Position numbers and translations under genes: made by a program | Part shown: one piece after another, positions 38,959 to 50,910 of the stretch | Numbering within the stretch: the first letter of the stretch is position 1 | Layout of the letters: each line of letters opens with the position of its first letter | Assembly: GCF_017654505.1 (NCBI RefSeq) | Contig: NC_054534.1 | Location: 45,297,226-45,361,225 of the forward strand | From: Polyodon spathula | Lineage: Eukaryota > Chordata > Actinopteri > Acipenseriformes > Polyodontidae | Direction: 5' to 3' | DNA length: 64,000 nt | Notes under the pieces: model-generated | The model's database searches: none | Seen by the model: only the letters and a program-made list of their open reading frames with translations | Told to the model about the DNA's origin: nothing

Positions 38959-39227
38959 TGTAGCAGACAGGTGTGTAAGCGGGACCTCCATTTTGTTAGT
39001 GAAGCAGCACGAGCCATTTGCAAGGCACCTTTATTTTGATAGTTTTTTGTACTGTTTATTTTGCTTCTTGTATGCTGGGTCGTATGTTTCCTGTGAATGT
39101 AAATAAACCTGCACGCCTGCGGGGCGTGTCAATCTCAACCTTCTGTGTCCATCTCCTGTCAATAAGGCAGCAAACATGCATGCATGTCATCCAGAGAATT
39201 CAGTGACCTGTAGCAAGACCTGTTACA
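38959..39227 (+). mobile_element. Candidate 3' LTR following the Gypsy fragment
   Basis: TGTAGCAGACAGGTG...GACCTGTTACA gives TG...CA ends over 269 bp, with AATAAA at 39102. It lies about 120 bases after the integrase remnant on the same strand. Confidence 0.5.
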
Positions 39228-40980
39228 GGCACAAATGACATTTCTTCCATGGACAACAACAAATATATAATCAGATTAGTTTAGTCATTTATCCCATGTA
39301 AAATATTGTAATGGACTGTGTTTGCCAGGCTAAGACAGGAGAGTTCTAAAACCGAAGGCAAGTGAGCCTAGCACTCAGATTATGGCCTTGCTACATTGGC
39401 TGCCACTGTGAATTGATTTTAACTTATAAAGCTAGCAACTGCTTTTTCCCTACATGTGTTTTTGTCTCTAATCCATCCCTTACATGAAAATATACTGGTG
39501 ATATCCAGCATGGTACATCCATTAAGATGATCAGTGTGCTACTGAAACAAATAGTGTATGCTGTCCTTGTAAAGAACACTCCACATTACAATATTGATTT
39601 AGATTTTCAGTGAAGCGTGCAACAATAGTACACTGCACTACAGGCCAGTGAGTGCTTTTAAATGTTACTGCCGCTATCATTGATCTTGCACTTAACTTAA
39701 GCTGATTGTTTTCTCTTTGTCCCTTTGTAAGTTTCAGACTTACAGGATGCCAAAAGGTAACAGTTTGACACAACTTGTATTACAGTGAAAAAAATGCCTG
39801 AGTTATTTAAATCTCTACTCCATTACAATGAAGACAGGATCTTGTTACCCTACTAAATGTGTAGGGCCACACATTAAACTAGCAACACTGTAAAACTAAT
39901 GAACCCCTACTTTAATGTATTAGTAGTCGTAGTAGCATCACTATTATTGTAAAACATGGTGAACATTGATTGTCATATATAAACAGCACAGTTTACAGTA
40001 AGCTGTAAAAGTTCAGTTCGGCATCGAAGACACAACCAAATTAAACAACTATGACTCCATTTTTTTTGACTGTGGAAGACAGGTGAAATTCACAGCGGAA
40101 AAACAATTCTAAATATTTATGCTTTGAATGGGTGGCTATTGTGGGAACAGAAAGCCATTAGCTTTGAATCAGGAAGGAGCACGATCTGGAAACACATCTT
40201 CTGGTACAAATTTCTGTTCTGTAAAACTACTGCCATCTTAAAACTGTATGGAAGTCTAGACGAACAACATGCCTTAAAGGCCCATATTTTGAAGATGTAA
40301 AGACTGATGGTTCTTGGGTCTACTACTGTTGGATCAATTATTCTTTTTATACATGTTCCAAGATCTCCTTTCTCACAGGCCCTGAACAGCCACCAGGTCA
40401 AGCTTAAATTATGAGCAAGCTGTGTTGGAACTGAACCAGCAAACAAGTGAACTGTATCATGTCTCTGAGTTTCAATATTAGAAAGGGAAACAGCTGGGTA
40501 TTCAAGTTCCTTGTCTTGATCATACTGATTCTCTTACTAAAATGAGCACTACTTTTATCAAGTGTTGTAGTATTGCATTATTATTTCGAGTAAACATCTT
40601 ATACTACAGGTTTTAAAACAATGTAATTATTTGCCCAAATGTACTCTGAAAGACTTTATGTTAAAAGCTAAGACACACAATACCTCCCTTTCCATTACTG
40701 GTAGTTTTACAAAGTGCAGCTGGCAGAAATGAAAGTTATAGCACTGCAGCCACACTTGGCAATTCTGCTTTCTTAGAGTTACATTTTCAGAAGTATCTTA
40801 TTTTATTGGATTAAGTCTGATTTTAAGAATTCAGAATACATATTATGATAGTAATGTCTTCAAAGGTGCAGACCCATATTAAAAGCACATTTTCAGCTTT
40901 GAATCAAACAAAAATTAGCTGAGCTTTAGCAGAGTGTCTTTAGCAACGTAATTACAGAATTTTAAAAATATGTTGATGAT
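39228..40980. other. Intergenic, nothing firm
   Basis: No recognised repeat. A 109-codon minus-strand frame at 40117-40446 contains KGDLGTCIKRIIDPTVVDPR. I recognise no family and see no splice borders that would make it an exon. Confidence 0.4.
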
Positions 40981-40983
40981 GTT

Positions 40984-41017
40984 CTTGTTTATAAACTAGA
41001 ACAAATATATATATATA

Positions 41018-41084
<67 letters not shown>
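40984..41084. repeat. (TA)n microsatellite
   Basis: About 95 bases of TA with one interruption. Confidence 0.97.
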
Positions 41085-41087
<3 letters not shown>

Positions 41088-41094
41088 AGGTGAC

Positions 41095-41570
41095 AGGAAA
41101 GCCAAAACGGAAAACTCCTTTCGGGTTTTAAACAGGGCGCGGCCTGTATGTCAGGCAGGTGTTCTCTTTATCCAGAGTCACACAAATCAAATTCCAACAA
41201 TGTAAACAAAATAAACCAAACAAAATCTAGCTCTTTATTACCGAGCGCTACCTAAACCTTATAGCTATCTTTTAACTCTCCTTTCTACAAGTCAGACAGC
41301 TAAGCTGTTTACTGACTAACCAAAAACATGCCTTAAACTAGGCAATAATAGTTTCCCCCTTAGGTAGAACACCAACCTTTTAATCTATTTCGGCTTTTCC
41401 GTCTGTCATCTCCTTTACACACCTTGCGTTTGAAAAAAAAAACCATGCACTTTTATGGCTGCCTAATTGGAGACAGGTGAAAACCCTTGTCTCAAAATGG
41501 TCACCCCTGTGGAACTCTGGGAATTGTAGTCTTTTCTGACTTGGCAGTCAAAGACGGCATTTTACTTGTG
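41095..41570 (-). mobile_element. LTR-like sequence flanking a Gypsy pol fragment
   Basis: On the minus strand it follows the truncated pol directly and includes GGTAATAAAGAGCTAG, a likely polyadenylation region. This fits a 3' LTR. The borders are uncertain. Confidence 0.4.
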
Positions 41571-42029
41571 TGACCCAAGTTCAGTGGAGAGGATACAGGC
41601 TCATTGTCACTCTTGGACCAATATACACCTAACCTTACTTCAGAAGCATCAGTCTGTACCATGAATTCTTTATCAAAGTCTGGTGTAACTAATACTGGCT
41701 GTGTGCACAGAGTCGCTTTCAACCTCTGAAAGGCAGCCTCTGTTTCTGCAGTCCATTTTACCATTAGGTTTTTCCCACCTTTGGTAAGATCTGTCAGGGG
41801 TGCAGCTATTGAGGCAAAGTCAGGAATGAACCTCCTGTAGTAACCAGTTAATCCTGAGAATGCCCTGACCTGTTTTTTGCTAACTGGACGTGGCCATTTC
41901 TCTATTTGTGGTTTTACAACGCCCCTTTCCACATTGAAACCCAAATATTTGGCTTCCTCTAGCCATATTGTGCACTTATTGGGGTTAGCAGTTAAACCAA
42001 CGCTTTTTATAGAATTAAGTACTCATATA
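41501..42029 (-). pseudogene. Gypsy-type reverse transcriptase to RNase H fragment
   Basis: From 42025 down it reads GLTANPNKCTIWLEEAKYLG, VVKPQIEKWPRPVSKKQVRA, FSGLTGYYRRFIPDFASIAA, PLTDLTKGG and VLVTPDFDKEFMVQTDASEV. This is the end of RT (thumb) and the start of RNase H of a Ty3/Gypsy pol. It is cut on the high side by the Tc1 element beginning at 42030 and peters out near 41560, where it runs into LTR-like DNA. Confidence 0.92.
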
Positions 42030-43660
42030 TACAGCTCTGGAAAAAATTAAGAGACCACTGCAAATTTTTTCTTAAATCAACATCTCTACATGTATGGCAG
42101 CCATTCCATTCCAGTGTCTGTTGAATTCCAACAAAGGCACACCTCATTCTACTGAATGAGGTACTGATTAGGGGATCACCTGAACCAAATCTTATTTAAC
42201 GAGGAAAAGTATAAAAACCACTCCTGTGGTCATCACTATCCTCTTGCAATAGGACCAGCTGGATGGCAAAACAGTGCTAGTAGTACCTCAAAAGTAATTG
42301 GAATAAAAAAATAACTTCAATTCTGGCTTTACTGGCAGAGGGATACAGTGAGCGTCGGTTTGCTTCCAACCTTAAAATTTCGAAGACGGCGGTTCATAAG
42401 AACAACGTCAAGCAGCATACATTGGGGACAACAAAGCTACAGACCGGCAGAGGGCGAAAACGACTCTCCACTGACCGGGATGACCACCAACTCATTCGAA
42501 TGTCACTCAGCAACCGTAGGATGACATCAAGTGACCTACAAAAAGAATGGCAAACGGCAGCTGGGGTGAAGTGCACGGCGAGGACGGTTCGAAACAGGCT
42601 CCTAGGGGCAGGGCTGAAGTCGTGCAAAGCTAGAAAAAAGCCCTTCATCAATGAGAAGCAAAGAAGAGCCAGGCTGAGGTTTGCAAAAGACCATAAGGAT
42701 TGGACCGTAGAGGACTGGAGTAAGGTCATCTTCTCTGATGAGTCCAATTTTCAGCTTTGCCCAACACCTGGTCATCTAATGGTTAGACGGAGACCTGGAG
42801 AGGCCTACAAGCCACAGTGTCTCGCACCCACTGTGAAATGTGGTGGAGGATCGGTGATGATCTGGGGGTGCTTCAGCAAGGCTGGAATCGGGCAGATTTG
42901 TCTTTGTGAAGGACGCATGAATCAAGCCAAGTACAAGGTTGTCCTGGAAGAAAACTTGCTTCCTTCTGCTCTGACAATGTTCCCCAACTCTGAGGATTGG
43001 TTTTTCCAGCAGGACAATGCTCCATGCCACACAGCCAGGTCAATCAAGGTGTGGATGGAGGACCACCAGATCAAGATCCTGTCATGGCCAGCCCAATCTC
43101 CAGACCTGAACCCCATTGAAAACCTCTGGAATGTGATCAAGAGGAAGATGGATGGTCACAAGCCATCAAACAAAGCCGAGCTGCTTGAATTTTTGCGCCA
43201 GGAGTGGCATAAAGTCACCCAACATCAATGTGAAAGACTGGTGGAGAGCATGCCAAGACGCATGAAAGCTGTGCTTGAAAATCAGGGTTATTCCACCAAA
43301 TATTGATTTCTGAACTCTTCCTAAGTTAAAACATTAGTATTGTGTTGTTTAAAAATGAATATGAACTTATTTTCTTTGCATTATTTGAGGTCTGACAACA
43401 CTGCACCTTTTTTGTTATTTTGACCAGTTGTCATTTTCTGCAAATAAATGCTCTAAATGACAATATTTTTATTTGGAATTTGGGAGAAATGTTGTCAGTA
43501 GTTTATAGAATAAAACAAAAATGTTCATTTTACCCAAACACATACCTATTCAAGTCTCGATAAATCTTATATATATTATTCATATAGAATATCTTATCCT
43601 CTCTCTTCTCTATCTCTCCTCTCTCTGATAATTCTTGCAGTGGTCTCTTTTTCAGAGCTA
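42030..43660 (+). mobile_element. Tc1-like transposon, nearly intact, inserted in a Gypsy element
   Basis: The left end TACAGCTCTGGAAAAAATTA and the right end CTCTTTTTCAGAGCTA (ending at 43660) are inverted repeats that share AGAGACCACTGCA further in. The right arm contains an extra CT/AT-rich stretch (about 43566-43630). TA is present at both borders. Confidence 0.92.
42263..43306 (+). pseudogene. Tc1-like transposase, full length but with two early stops
   Basis: Frame from ATG 42263: MAKQC, then TAG TAG (42278-42283), then open to the stop at 43304. After the stops come the HTH with GYSERRFASNLKISKTAVHK, the GRGRKR linker, the second HTH and the DDE core. The core has D in VIFSDESNFQL, D in FFQQDNAPCH and E in SPDLNPIENLW, the DD34E set of Tc1 transposases. 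The C-terminal end is QGYSTKY. A start at TTG 42422 would give 294 codons lacking the first HTH. It is the least decayed mobile-element gene in the window. Confidence 0.92.
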
Positions 43661-45339
43661 TATATATTATAAAATTTATATATAATATTATATATATATA
43701 TCTGGATATTTATAGATGTTGGTGAGAGTGAGAGTGATAAGACGTCCAGAGGAAAAGAGAGATATATATTAGAGAGTTATATATTTAAATTTTAAAAATA
43801 AATATATATTTAGAATAAAATACTTAAAATTACAAAAGACATCAATCACAATTCACATATTTAAATATTTAAAAATATCAAAAAATGAAGACTATTACAA
43901 ATAAATATTGAGAATTCCTCAATCAGTCTCACAGAGTGCACCATCAATACACCAATTAAATAAGATATTTCTAAATCGTTCATCATACTGTAATATTTAA
44001 AATCCAGCTTAATCCTACTGATAACCAGCATTCTAAAAAACATTAATAAACGTTAATAACACCTATTTCACCATGTGACAAGAAGGCTGAATTAAACAAA
44101 AAACAATGCTTATAGAGCACAATTTTAAGTTTAAACAAAAACAAGTCTTGCAACATGATAAAAGAAAACAATATTGAGGTCAGGCTAGGCAGTTTACTTC
44201 ACTGATCCTCTAATTCTTTTCTTTCTCTCATTCTTACTTTTGTTTTGCTTCTTTCTGTTCAGTTTTCCCATCTCTCAAACACACATATTCCTCCTCTGAA
44301 CACCCACCCCAAACAGAGAAAAACACAAGCTTATATATACATACACCTTACATAAATTACAACCCTCTTAAACAATAATTCAATAAATGGTTCCAGCCAC
44401 ATTCTCACATGATTTTGGCAGGGATAGGAATTAACTCCATCTCTGCCAAACACCACCAACACACAAACCAAACAATACGTTTCTTTTAAAATCATAATAC
44501 ATAGGTTTTAAGTAAAAACAAAATAAACATGCCTGTTTAAATAAACATAAACAATACAGCAGACAAGAATCTTTTTTTTTTTTGTTGTTACATACAGGGC
44601 TTTGCCCTGCCCCCTCTAATTATGTGCAGGGCCCTCTTCTCCCTGCCACACACCAACATTAGCAATTTGAGCTTTTCTACTTTTTTAAAACAGATAGCTT
44701 GGCTTGTCGTAAAATAACATTTTCCAACTGACACAAAAATGTCTTTCTTTAGTGTATGGATTACCAAGGATCAAAATACATTCAGAAAAAATTCAAACCC
44801 AATTTGACAAACAGGCTCTTCATTAAAACAAAAGGGGAAATACTCTGTTCCAAAAAACAAATCCATGAAAAACACACACACACACACACATATATATATA
44901 ATTTGACAGGGGGAGACCTGTAAATGTCTTTATTTTTAACAAATGCCCTTTACCTTCTCTATCCAATCTGACAGATGGGTAAAACAATAAAGAGGGAAAA
45001 TGGGTCTCAAGTAGGTTCTAGTTGCTTAAAGAAAAATTATAATCTCCTCCTGCTCTCTGGAAAGGGCTGTAGAAACTGAGAAAGCAGCATACCAGCTACT
45101 TTAACAGAATGTAACCCCAGAGTTGAAGATAAGTGCTGTGGGCTTCTCCATTTAAAGTTCTCCAAATACATTAACTGACACAGCTTGTAACCCCAGCTTT
45201 TAATTTTGTGAAAATCTGAGACTCTGTTAACTGTACTTTAACAGGATTAAAAATCACAGGTTCCTCTAGCAACCAAAAAGAATCAAGAGCGACCTCCCCT
45301 ATTTGCACCCTCCTCCTCTATTTGAACCCCAGCCCTCCA
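43661..45339. other. AT-rich intergenic stretch with LTR-like pieces
   Basis: No gene was recognised. Short pieces such as the paired CAGGGCTTTGCCCTG (about 44597) and CCCTGCC runs resemble LTR ends. A CA/TA microsatellite lies at 44871-44901. Confidence 0.4.
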
Positions 45340-45465
45340 GCCTGACGCAGTCGTTGTGTATTTCTTAAAAAAAATATTATCACACATTTGTCTGTGCCAA
45401 AGCATAGAGGCTTCCAAATGATTCATAATTAAAACCCTTTCCCTAAAAGAGAGCTGTGGTAAAAC

Positions 45466-46160
45466 TCAACACCATCTCTGCAGGCATCCTTTTACATTCT
45501 CTAACATTCCATCCCAGTTTTTCTCATCTGCCCTCTCATTCCCCAGATATACTCCCTGGTACTTAACCTCCTCCTGACTCCATTGCAACCCACCAGGCAG
45601 AAATTTTTGCCAGTTTATTTTAGCTGATGAAATTCTTTCAAAACATTTCTGTCTTTCATACAAATTATTTACATCTGCCTGATTATTTACAAAAACAGAA
45701 ATATCATCCACATAAGCAGATTCGTTTATTGGCAGAGCTCTTTGGGACAGAGAGCCCTGTTAAAAACTGTCTGAGTCTGTTAATGAAAGGTTCAATAGGA
45801 AGAGAATTAAGCATACCTGAGAGAGGACAACCTTGCATGATACCCCTGTGGACTGGGAAAGGTGCATTCAGACCCCTGTTGATCTTCAGTAAACAAAAAA
45901 TATCTCACTATAGGAACTACATATGAGATATAAATCCTGGGCCAAATCCAAAGGCTTCAAATACCTTCCACAAATAATTGTGGTTGACTCTGTCAAAGGC
46001 TTTCTCTTGATCGAGAGAGATTAGCCCTGCAGGGAAACCAAAAAGCTTTGAGGCAGCCAATGTGTCTCGAATTAAAACAATATTGTCAAAGATGCATCTA
46101 TTGGGCACACAGTGATTTTGGTCGGGATGTATAACATGACTCAACACAGTGTTAGTCTGT
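45466..46160 (-). pseudogene. Tx1-like LINE reverse transcriptase, main part
   Basis: Blocks in order are CVPNRCIFDNIVLIRDTLA, GLISLDQEKAFDRVNHNYLW, GIMQGCPLSGMLNSLPIEP and SAYVDDISVFVNNQAD, then WSQEEVKYQGVYLG. The catalytic YVDD is preserved (about 45700-45711). A frame change separates the EKAFDRV block from the GIMQGCPLSG block (about 45.9 kb) and another occurs near 45.72 kb. The endonuclease and ORF1 are absent. Confidence 0.88.
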
Positions 46161-46169
46161 TTGTAAGAG

Positions 46170-46736
46170 TGTGACAGGCCTGCCGGCGTGATAACATCAA
46201 GCCAGAAGCAGGAACAGAAACAAGTAAGGTACTGGAGTGCAAATGACGCACTGTGCACCATTTATTTCAAGAACACAAAAATAAATAAAATATTTGAACA
46301 AACAGAAAACACTGCTCACTAGCCAAAATAACGGTTTTAAATAAACAAATCTCGAACACAAACAATAGCACACTGTTCCTATTTATATGTTTTATTTTAA
46401 ATTTCTCTCCTCCAGCTCTCAATCTCCCGTTCCTCCTCCGAACTGCAGGCTTTTATTTACTATGGCCAAAGGGTTAACTATCAATTATCTTATTACCCCT
46501 CGGCCACAATCTGCACAAGTTTAATTAGTTACTGGCAGAGGATGGGCTGCCAACCTGGCCTCTGCCAGAACACATTTAAAACAAAACAAAAACAAAGCAC
46601 ACAGTGACTTCACTGTCATATATACAAATACACAATAAGTAAATCATAATACAAACACAAAATAATAAACTGCACAGGGGCAAGGGGTACCCTGTTCTAA
46701 AATAAATACACACGCAGGGCTTTCTACCACCCTGCC
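46170..46736 (-). mobile_element. Solo LTR (family A) inserted into the LINE
   Basis: On the minus strand it runs TGGCAGGGTGGTAGAAAG...GCCTGTCACA, 567 bp with TG...CA ends. AAGAG occurs just left (46165-46169) and again four bases beyond the right end (46741-46745), a possible target duplication. Its end is the reverse complement of the 3' part of the LTR at 31435-32385. Confidence 0.72.
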
Positions 46737-46904
46737 AAAAAAGAGCTTTTGAAATAATTTTATAGTCCATACACATCAACGACACAGGCCCCCAGTTCTT
46801 TATGCTGCACACGCCTCCTTTTTAGGCAATAACGTTATTTTTCTGACCCTTTCCAAGGTTATTGTGGGCAGCCATTTATATCGAGCAAATAGCATTTGCT
46901 GTTT

Positions 46905-47100
46905 GCCATTCCCATAGATTTCAATAACAAAGGCATCACTTATACCATGTTAAGCGCACTGGATATTTAGAATAAACTCAGCTGTTTGGACCTTGTTACC
47001 TTGCCATTCACACAGATTTAAATAACCAAAGCACCGTTTATACTGTAACGTGCTATATTGTGGTAAAAGGGGAAACAGGATTAGTGACCTGTCTGCTCCC
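46905..47100. repeat. Imperfect tandem repeat, about 92-bp period
   Basis: GCCATTCCCATAGATTTCAATAACAAAGGCATCACTTATACC recurs 92 bases on as GCCATTCACACAGATTTAAATAACCAAAGCACCGTTTATACT. A weaker third unit may follow. Confidence 0.65.
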
Positions 47101-47415
47101 GGGGTGGTTCGATATAGACACACCATGCCTATTGCATGTTATGGCATCTTGATTAACAAACAGGGGTCCCATGAATGTTTTCGCGGGTGAATATCGGATT
47201 ATGATAGGCGATTTACTCTTATGTGAGCGGGATAAGGGAATGATTATATAGGGGTGTGCGGGGTTAGCCCAGGCAGAGGCAAGCTAGTTGTAACTTTCCG
47301 GTACACTGTTAGAGTGGGCTGGTACAGTGTAAACATTTGAAAGGCAATAAATACTTCTTTGTACCTCTACAATGTGGTCCAGAGTGTGGGATCAGTCAAT
47401 GGGGAATGCTACAAT
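47055..47415 (+). mobile_element. LTR-like sequence, weak
   Basis: It begins TGTGGTAAAAGGGG and carries a TATA-like GATTATATAGG (about 47234) and AATAAATACTT (about 47346), ending near AATGCTACA. The order fits an LTR, but no family or duplication was confirmed. Confidence 0.35.
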
Positions 47416-48346
47416 ACTGTGGTAAACACTTGGCAGATTGGTCATTCAGCTGTTTGCAACTCGTTACTGAGTGATTACCCCTGACCTGTACCTTGGCTAT
47501 TTAATCTCCTTACATAGTGTCGGATTTAAAAAAAAAACAGCACTGACTGTAGTTGAGGAGGAGAGTACTGACAAACATGAGAGAAACTGACTGAACCAGA
47601 GGAATAATTCTCAGATGTGTCACCTTGGCAACCACAACTCTCTCCCTGAAATGGACACCGATGATATAAGAGAGGTGATGGGCACAATGTGAGACATCAC
47701 AGAAAATGCAGAGAATGATGAACAGGACCCAGATGACCTGACTGACAAGGAAGAACAGCCATTGCAAACGCTGGTCGATGTTTGTGCTGTGCTTTTAACA
47801 ACATACTTGTAGGATATACCGGCCTTAGGTAGGTATTCACTGAGCTCTTTATATCAGAGCTGCCGATAAGCCCCTCCCTGGGGTGATGTCCTCAGTCCTG
47901 CCTACCAAGAGATTAAACAATCAACCCACGGAAGCCATTTTCTCTTTTTTGCATCAAACCCATGAGGGCGACCTATGCAACCTTGCTGGTTGGTGGTCAT
48001 CTTCTCTTTCAGGGAACCAGGTTATAGTAAGTAACCTAACATTCCTTTTCAATTTAAAGATGGCCACCAACATACTTATGGGAATGTATACCAGAGCAAT
48101 CGCAAGGGAGAAGGAATGGCAGCAGATGTGCAGAGAGACACATCAGAAACCGCATAACCCAAGGTTAGCGGAGCAAGCTTACAACCTCAAGGACCCTTGT
48201 ACCTAATGAAGGCAAAGAAGGATCTACCACATTAAGGCAATAGAACCTGGAGAAAGTATGCAGTGTAACACATCTAGCCGCAGTACAAATATCGGACAGT
48301 GAGCGGACAACTTAACACCTGAACGCCCGCACCAGGCAGAGGAAGT

Positions 48347-48900
48347 TCAATCTCCTATCCTCCTACAAAAAAACAGAGGTGGATGGAAAGACTTCAGTTC
48401 CACAGACTGGTTCATGTGGAAGGCTGTAATCACCATAGGGAGGAAAGCAAGGTTTGTATGTAGTGACACCCTGCTGCCGTCATCCAAAATACTCACACAG
48501 GGGCTGTACACCAACAGTGCCTGTATTTCACTGACCCACTTTGCGGCGGTGATAGCCAAGAGGAAGGCTATCTTCATAGACAGATACTTCAACTCTATTG
48601 AGTGTGTGGGCTCAAACGGAGCCTTCATGGTCAGCACTATGTGACCATGAAGCCTCCAGTACAATATCAAGGCTTCATTCAGGGAGGATAGCATCCACAT
48701 GCTTGAAAATGTATGAGGAGCTAAGGAGAGGCCGAACAACAGCACGGAAAACTCGTAAATGCTTCCCTGAAAAGCGAAGAAGTACGTGTTCCGTAAGTCA
48801 ACTGTGGTAAACCAGGAGTCTCAGGTCTAGGATGGGGTAAAGCCGTCGTCCTTCTTAGGTACTAGGAATCTTGAGTAGAACCCCTCTCCATGGGAGGTGG
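48347..48900 (-). pseudogene. DIRS RT start fused to recombinase by deletion
   Basis: It reads GFYSRFLVPKKDDGF, YFFAFQGSIYEFSVLLFGLS and LAPHTFSS (RT blocks), then MKAPFEPTHSIELKYLSMKI, AFLLAITAAKWVSEIQALLV and MNQSVELKSFHPP (tyrosine recombinase). Between LAPHTFSS and PFEPTHS a normal element carries the rest of RT and RNase H. Here only about 30 codons separate them, so about half the element is gone. Confidence 0.82.
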
Positions 48901-49367
48901 GGTCTACAAGATGAATGGCTCACTTGCACAGCAAGGCAGCCACTTTCTGCTGAAGTACCGAAACCTGAAGAGGGTCTGTCACAAATGTATTTGTGACCCC
49001 TCAGAAAGTGGAGGAGGCCCCATGCGGAATTGTACCAGTGGCGAGTACCCAGGTGTCTGAGATGCAAGCAGCGCCAGTATTGCAGCTGGTATGTTGAGAA
49101 AGGATGTGCCTGGGGTCTGAGATCTGAGGCCGCAAGCCTTCAGGGTCCCTGCTGGGGCTGCTGAGAATGGGATGAAACAAGCTGAGGCAGCTACCTAGGG
49201 CAATGGCCCTGGAACTACTTCCTAGAATGCTGCTGCGTGGATGCACCACAACCTTCGTTCCTCCTACCTTGCGGTCTGTTTGCCTGCTGCTGCGGTGGCC
49301 TGTAGGTGCCTCAGGTCACTCAGTGGAGCCGTGGGAGCTGTTAAGTTCTGGTGAAGGTTGTGCATTC

Positions 49368-50587
49368 TTAGGGAGGTTGGCAATGGCTCAACCTGCCCCG
49401 CGCTGAAGCATGGGGAGGGAGTAGCACAGCCACTTGCCGAGACACTTCACATTCTCGGTGGAAGCATTGCAGGAGCTCCTCCACAGCTGGCCCAAAGTTC
49501 TGGAGCAGTGTACCTGAAAGTGACGTAACTTGGAAGCCACGAGCTCGGGGAGCAGGGCTTCCCTTAGTATGCCATCCATGTAGGCAGTCAGTATACCTGT
49601 CATGTTTGCAAGACAAGTCACCTGTGCCTCTGCTGCATAAGCCATCTTCAGGTGTGTCTCCATGACCCTGCACTGCGGGTTCGAGTACACTAGGAGTGTG
49701 CAATCCCCCCACTGGTGGAGCCTTGACTAAGGCTGTAATGGTGGAGTCATCTGGGGGAAACCCTGCTAGGCCTAGCTTCTCCATGCCTTCCAAGGAAGTA
49801 AGCTGAGTTGCTTGCTTCAGCACGCTTGGCACTGAGACCGGATAATATCAAGAGGAGTGCACCTCCTCCATTAAATCAGGGAACGCTGGGAAGGGCTGTG
49901 GGTGGGAGGCCACTGCCTGCGTCCAGAACATGGACCTGCGTGGCTCAGCTGCTCTTGTCCAGGGGACCTGAAAAAAGGTTCCAGCACGTCCCATCAATGA
50001 CAACATGAAGCTTGAAAGCAGGGGCACACTAGCTTCCGAGGCAACCTCGGAAATAGGCTCCGCCTCAGCAGAGAGTACAGGCTTCTCTCCTTCCTTCATT
50101 TTGGTGGTGATTCCCGCTCACCCTGAGAGGGGCTGGTACTGGGGCAAGCAATGGCAGATCCTGGGCTGCGGCTGGGGCAGCAGGTGCCTGCTGCCTTGTC
50201 AAAAGCACTAGGACCTGGGCCATCTGTGCCTTGAGGTCCATTATGTCCCTCGCCTGCCTCGAGCGCTTAATTCACCTAGCTTGCGGACTCGGCTATGAGG
50301 GGTTGACATCCAAGCCTGTGCGCAGAGAATATCCTGTGATAGGGTCTGGGACAGCTGGAGGAGCGGGGGGACTGGGGCACAAAGGACCGCTGAGGACTCA
50401 GCCACAGGGGGTGGAGCCTCCTAGTCATCCTTTTGCAAAGCATCCAGAGGTGGAAAGCCACACAGATGTCACAAAATGCTTCATCCTGAGGGCCAATGTG
50501 GTGTGCTGGACACCCAAGCCCATCCTCCTGGGGCATGTTCACCTTGCACAACATGCAAGCATGGAGCCATAACAAGCTTGCCGTCAC
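49368..50587 (-). pseudogene. DIRS gag-like ORF
   Basis: Pieces include LKMAYAAEAQVTCLANMTGI, LTAYMDGILREALLPELVAS, FGPAVEELLQCFHRECEVSR and QVAVLLPPHASARGR, which match the gag of fish DIRS1-like elements. The reading frame changes several times. Confidence 0.75.
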
Positions 50588-50619
50588 TCCTCTAATACTT
50601 CCTGGTATTTAAATCTTAA

Positions 50620-50910
50620 GGTACGGGAGCGCTTAAGCACTGCGTGCACCGAGGTATGGAAGCACTGATGGCACCATGTTCACCAAGCTATACGTGCACC
50701 GAGGCACTAAGTACCACCTCCACCAATTAAAACCATGCAACAAGAGCACTGAGTGCCATTCGCACTGTGTGCACTGAGCACTGTGGACTCTATGTGCACC
50801 GATTTTACAGAGTACACCGAAATCAGCATGCACTGAGTACCACGTAGACCTAGCACTATGCGCACCAAGGTATTAAACACTGTGCACTGAGGTACCAAAG
50901 CACCGGGGGC
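50620..50910. repeat. Irregular short repeats with a GCACCGAG core
   Basis: Units such as GTGCACCGAGGTAT, GTGCACCGAGGCACT, GCACTGAGTGCC, GTGCACTGAGCAC, GCGCACCAAGGTATT and GTGCACTGAGGTACC recur every 15-30 bases over about 290 bp. They lie in the 5' (minus-strand) region of the DIRS element. Confidence 0.75.

Larger units (their letters stand above)
45340..46850 (-). mobile_element. Tx1-like (L1 superfamily) LINE fragment, split by an LTR
   Basis: On the minus strand the RT domain starts NWGPVSLMCMDYKIISKAL (about 46805-46745), is interrupted by the LTR at 46170-46736, and resumes TNTVLSHVIHPDQNHCVPNR (from about 46160) down to 45466. Confidence 0.85.

Noticed and set aside
40117..40446. 109-codon minus-strand frame as a gene
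   Set aside because: No recognised domain, splice borders or promoter. The length is compatible with chance in 64 kb.
47883..48206. 107-codon + frame as a gene
   Set aside because: It lies antisense to, and at the 3' end of, the minus-strand DIRS element.
50620..50910. CRISPR-like array
   Set aside because: Units are degenerate and irregularly spaced, the host is a vertebrate, and the array sits inside a DIRS retroelement.
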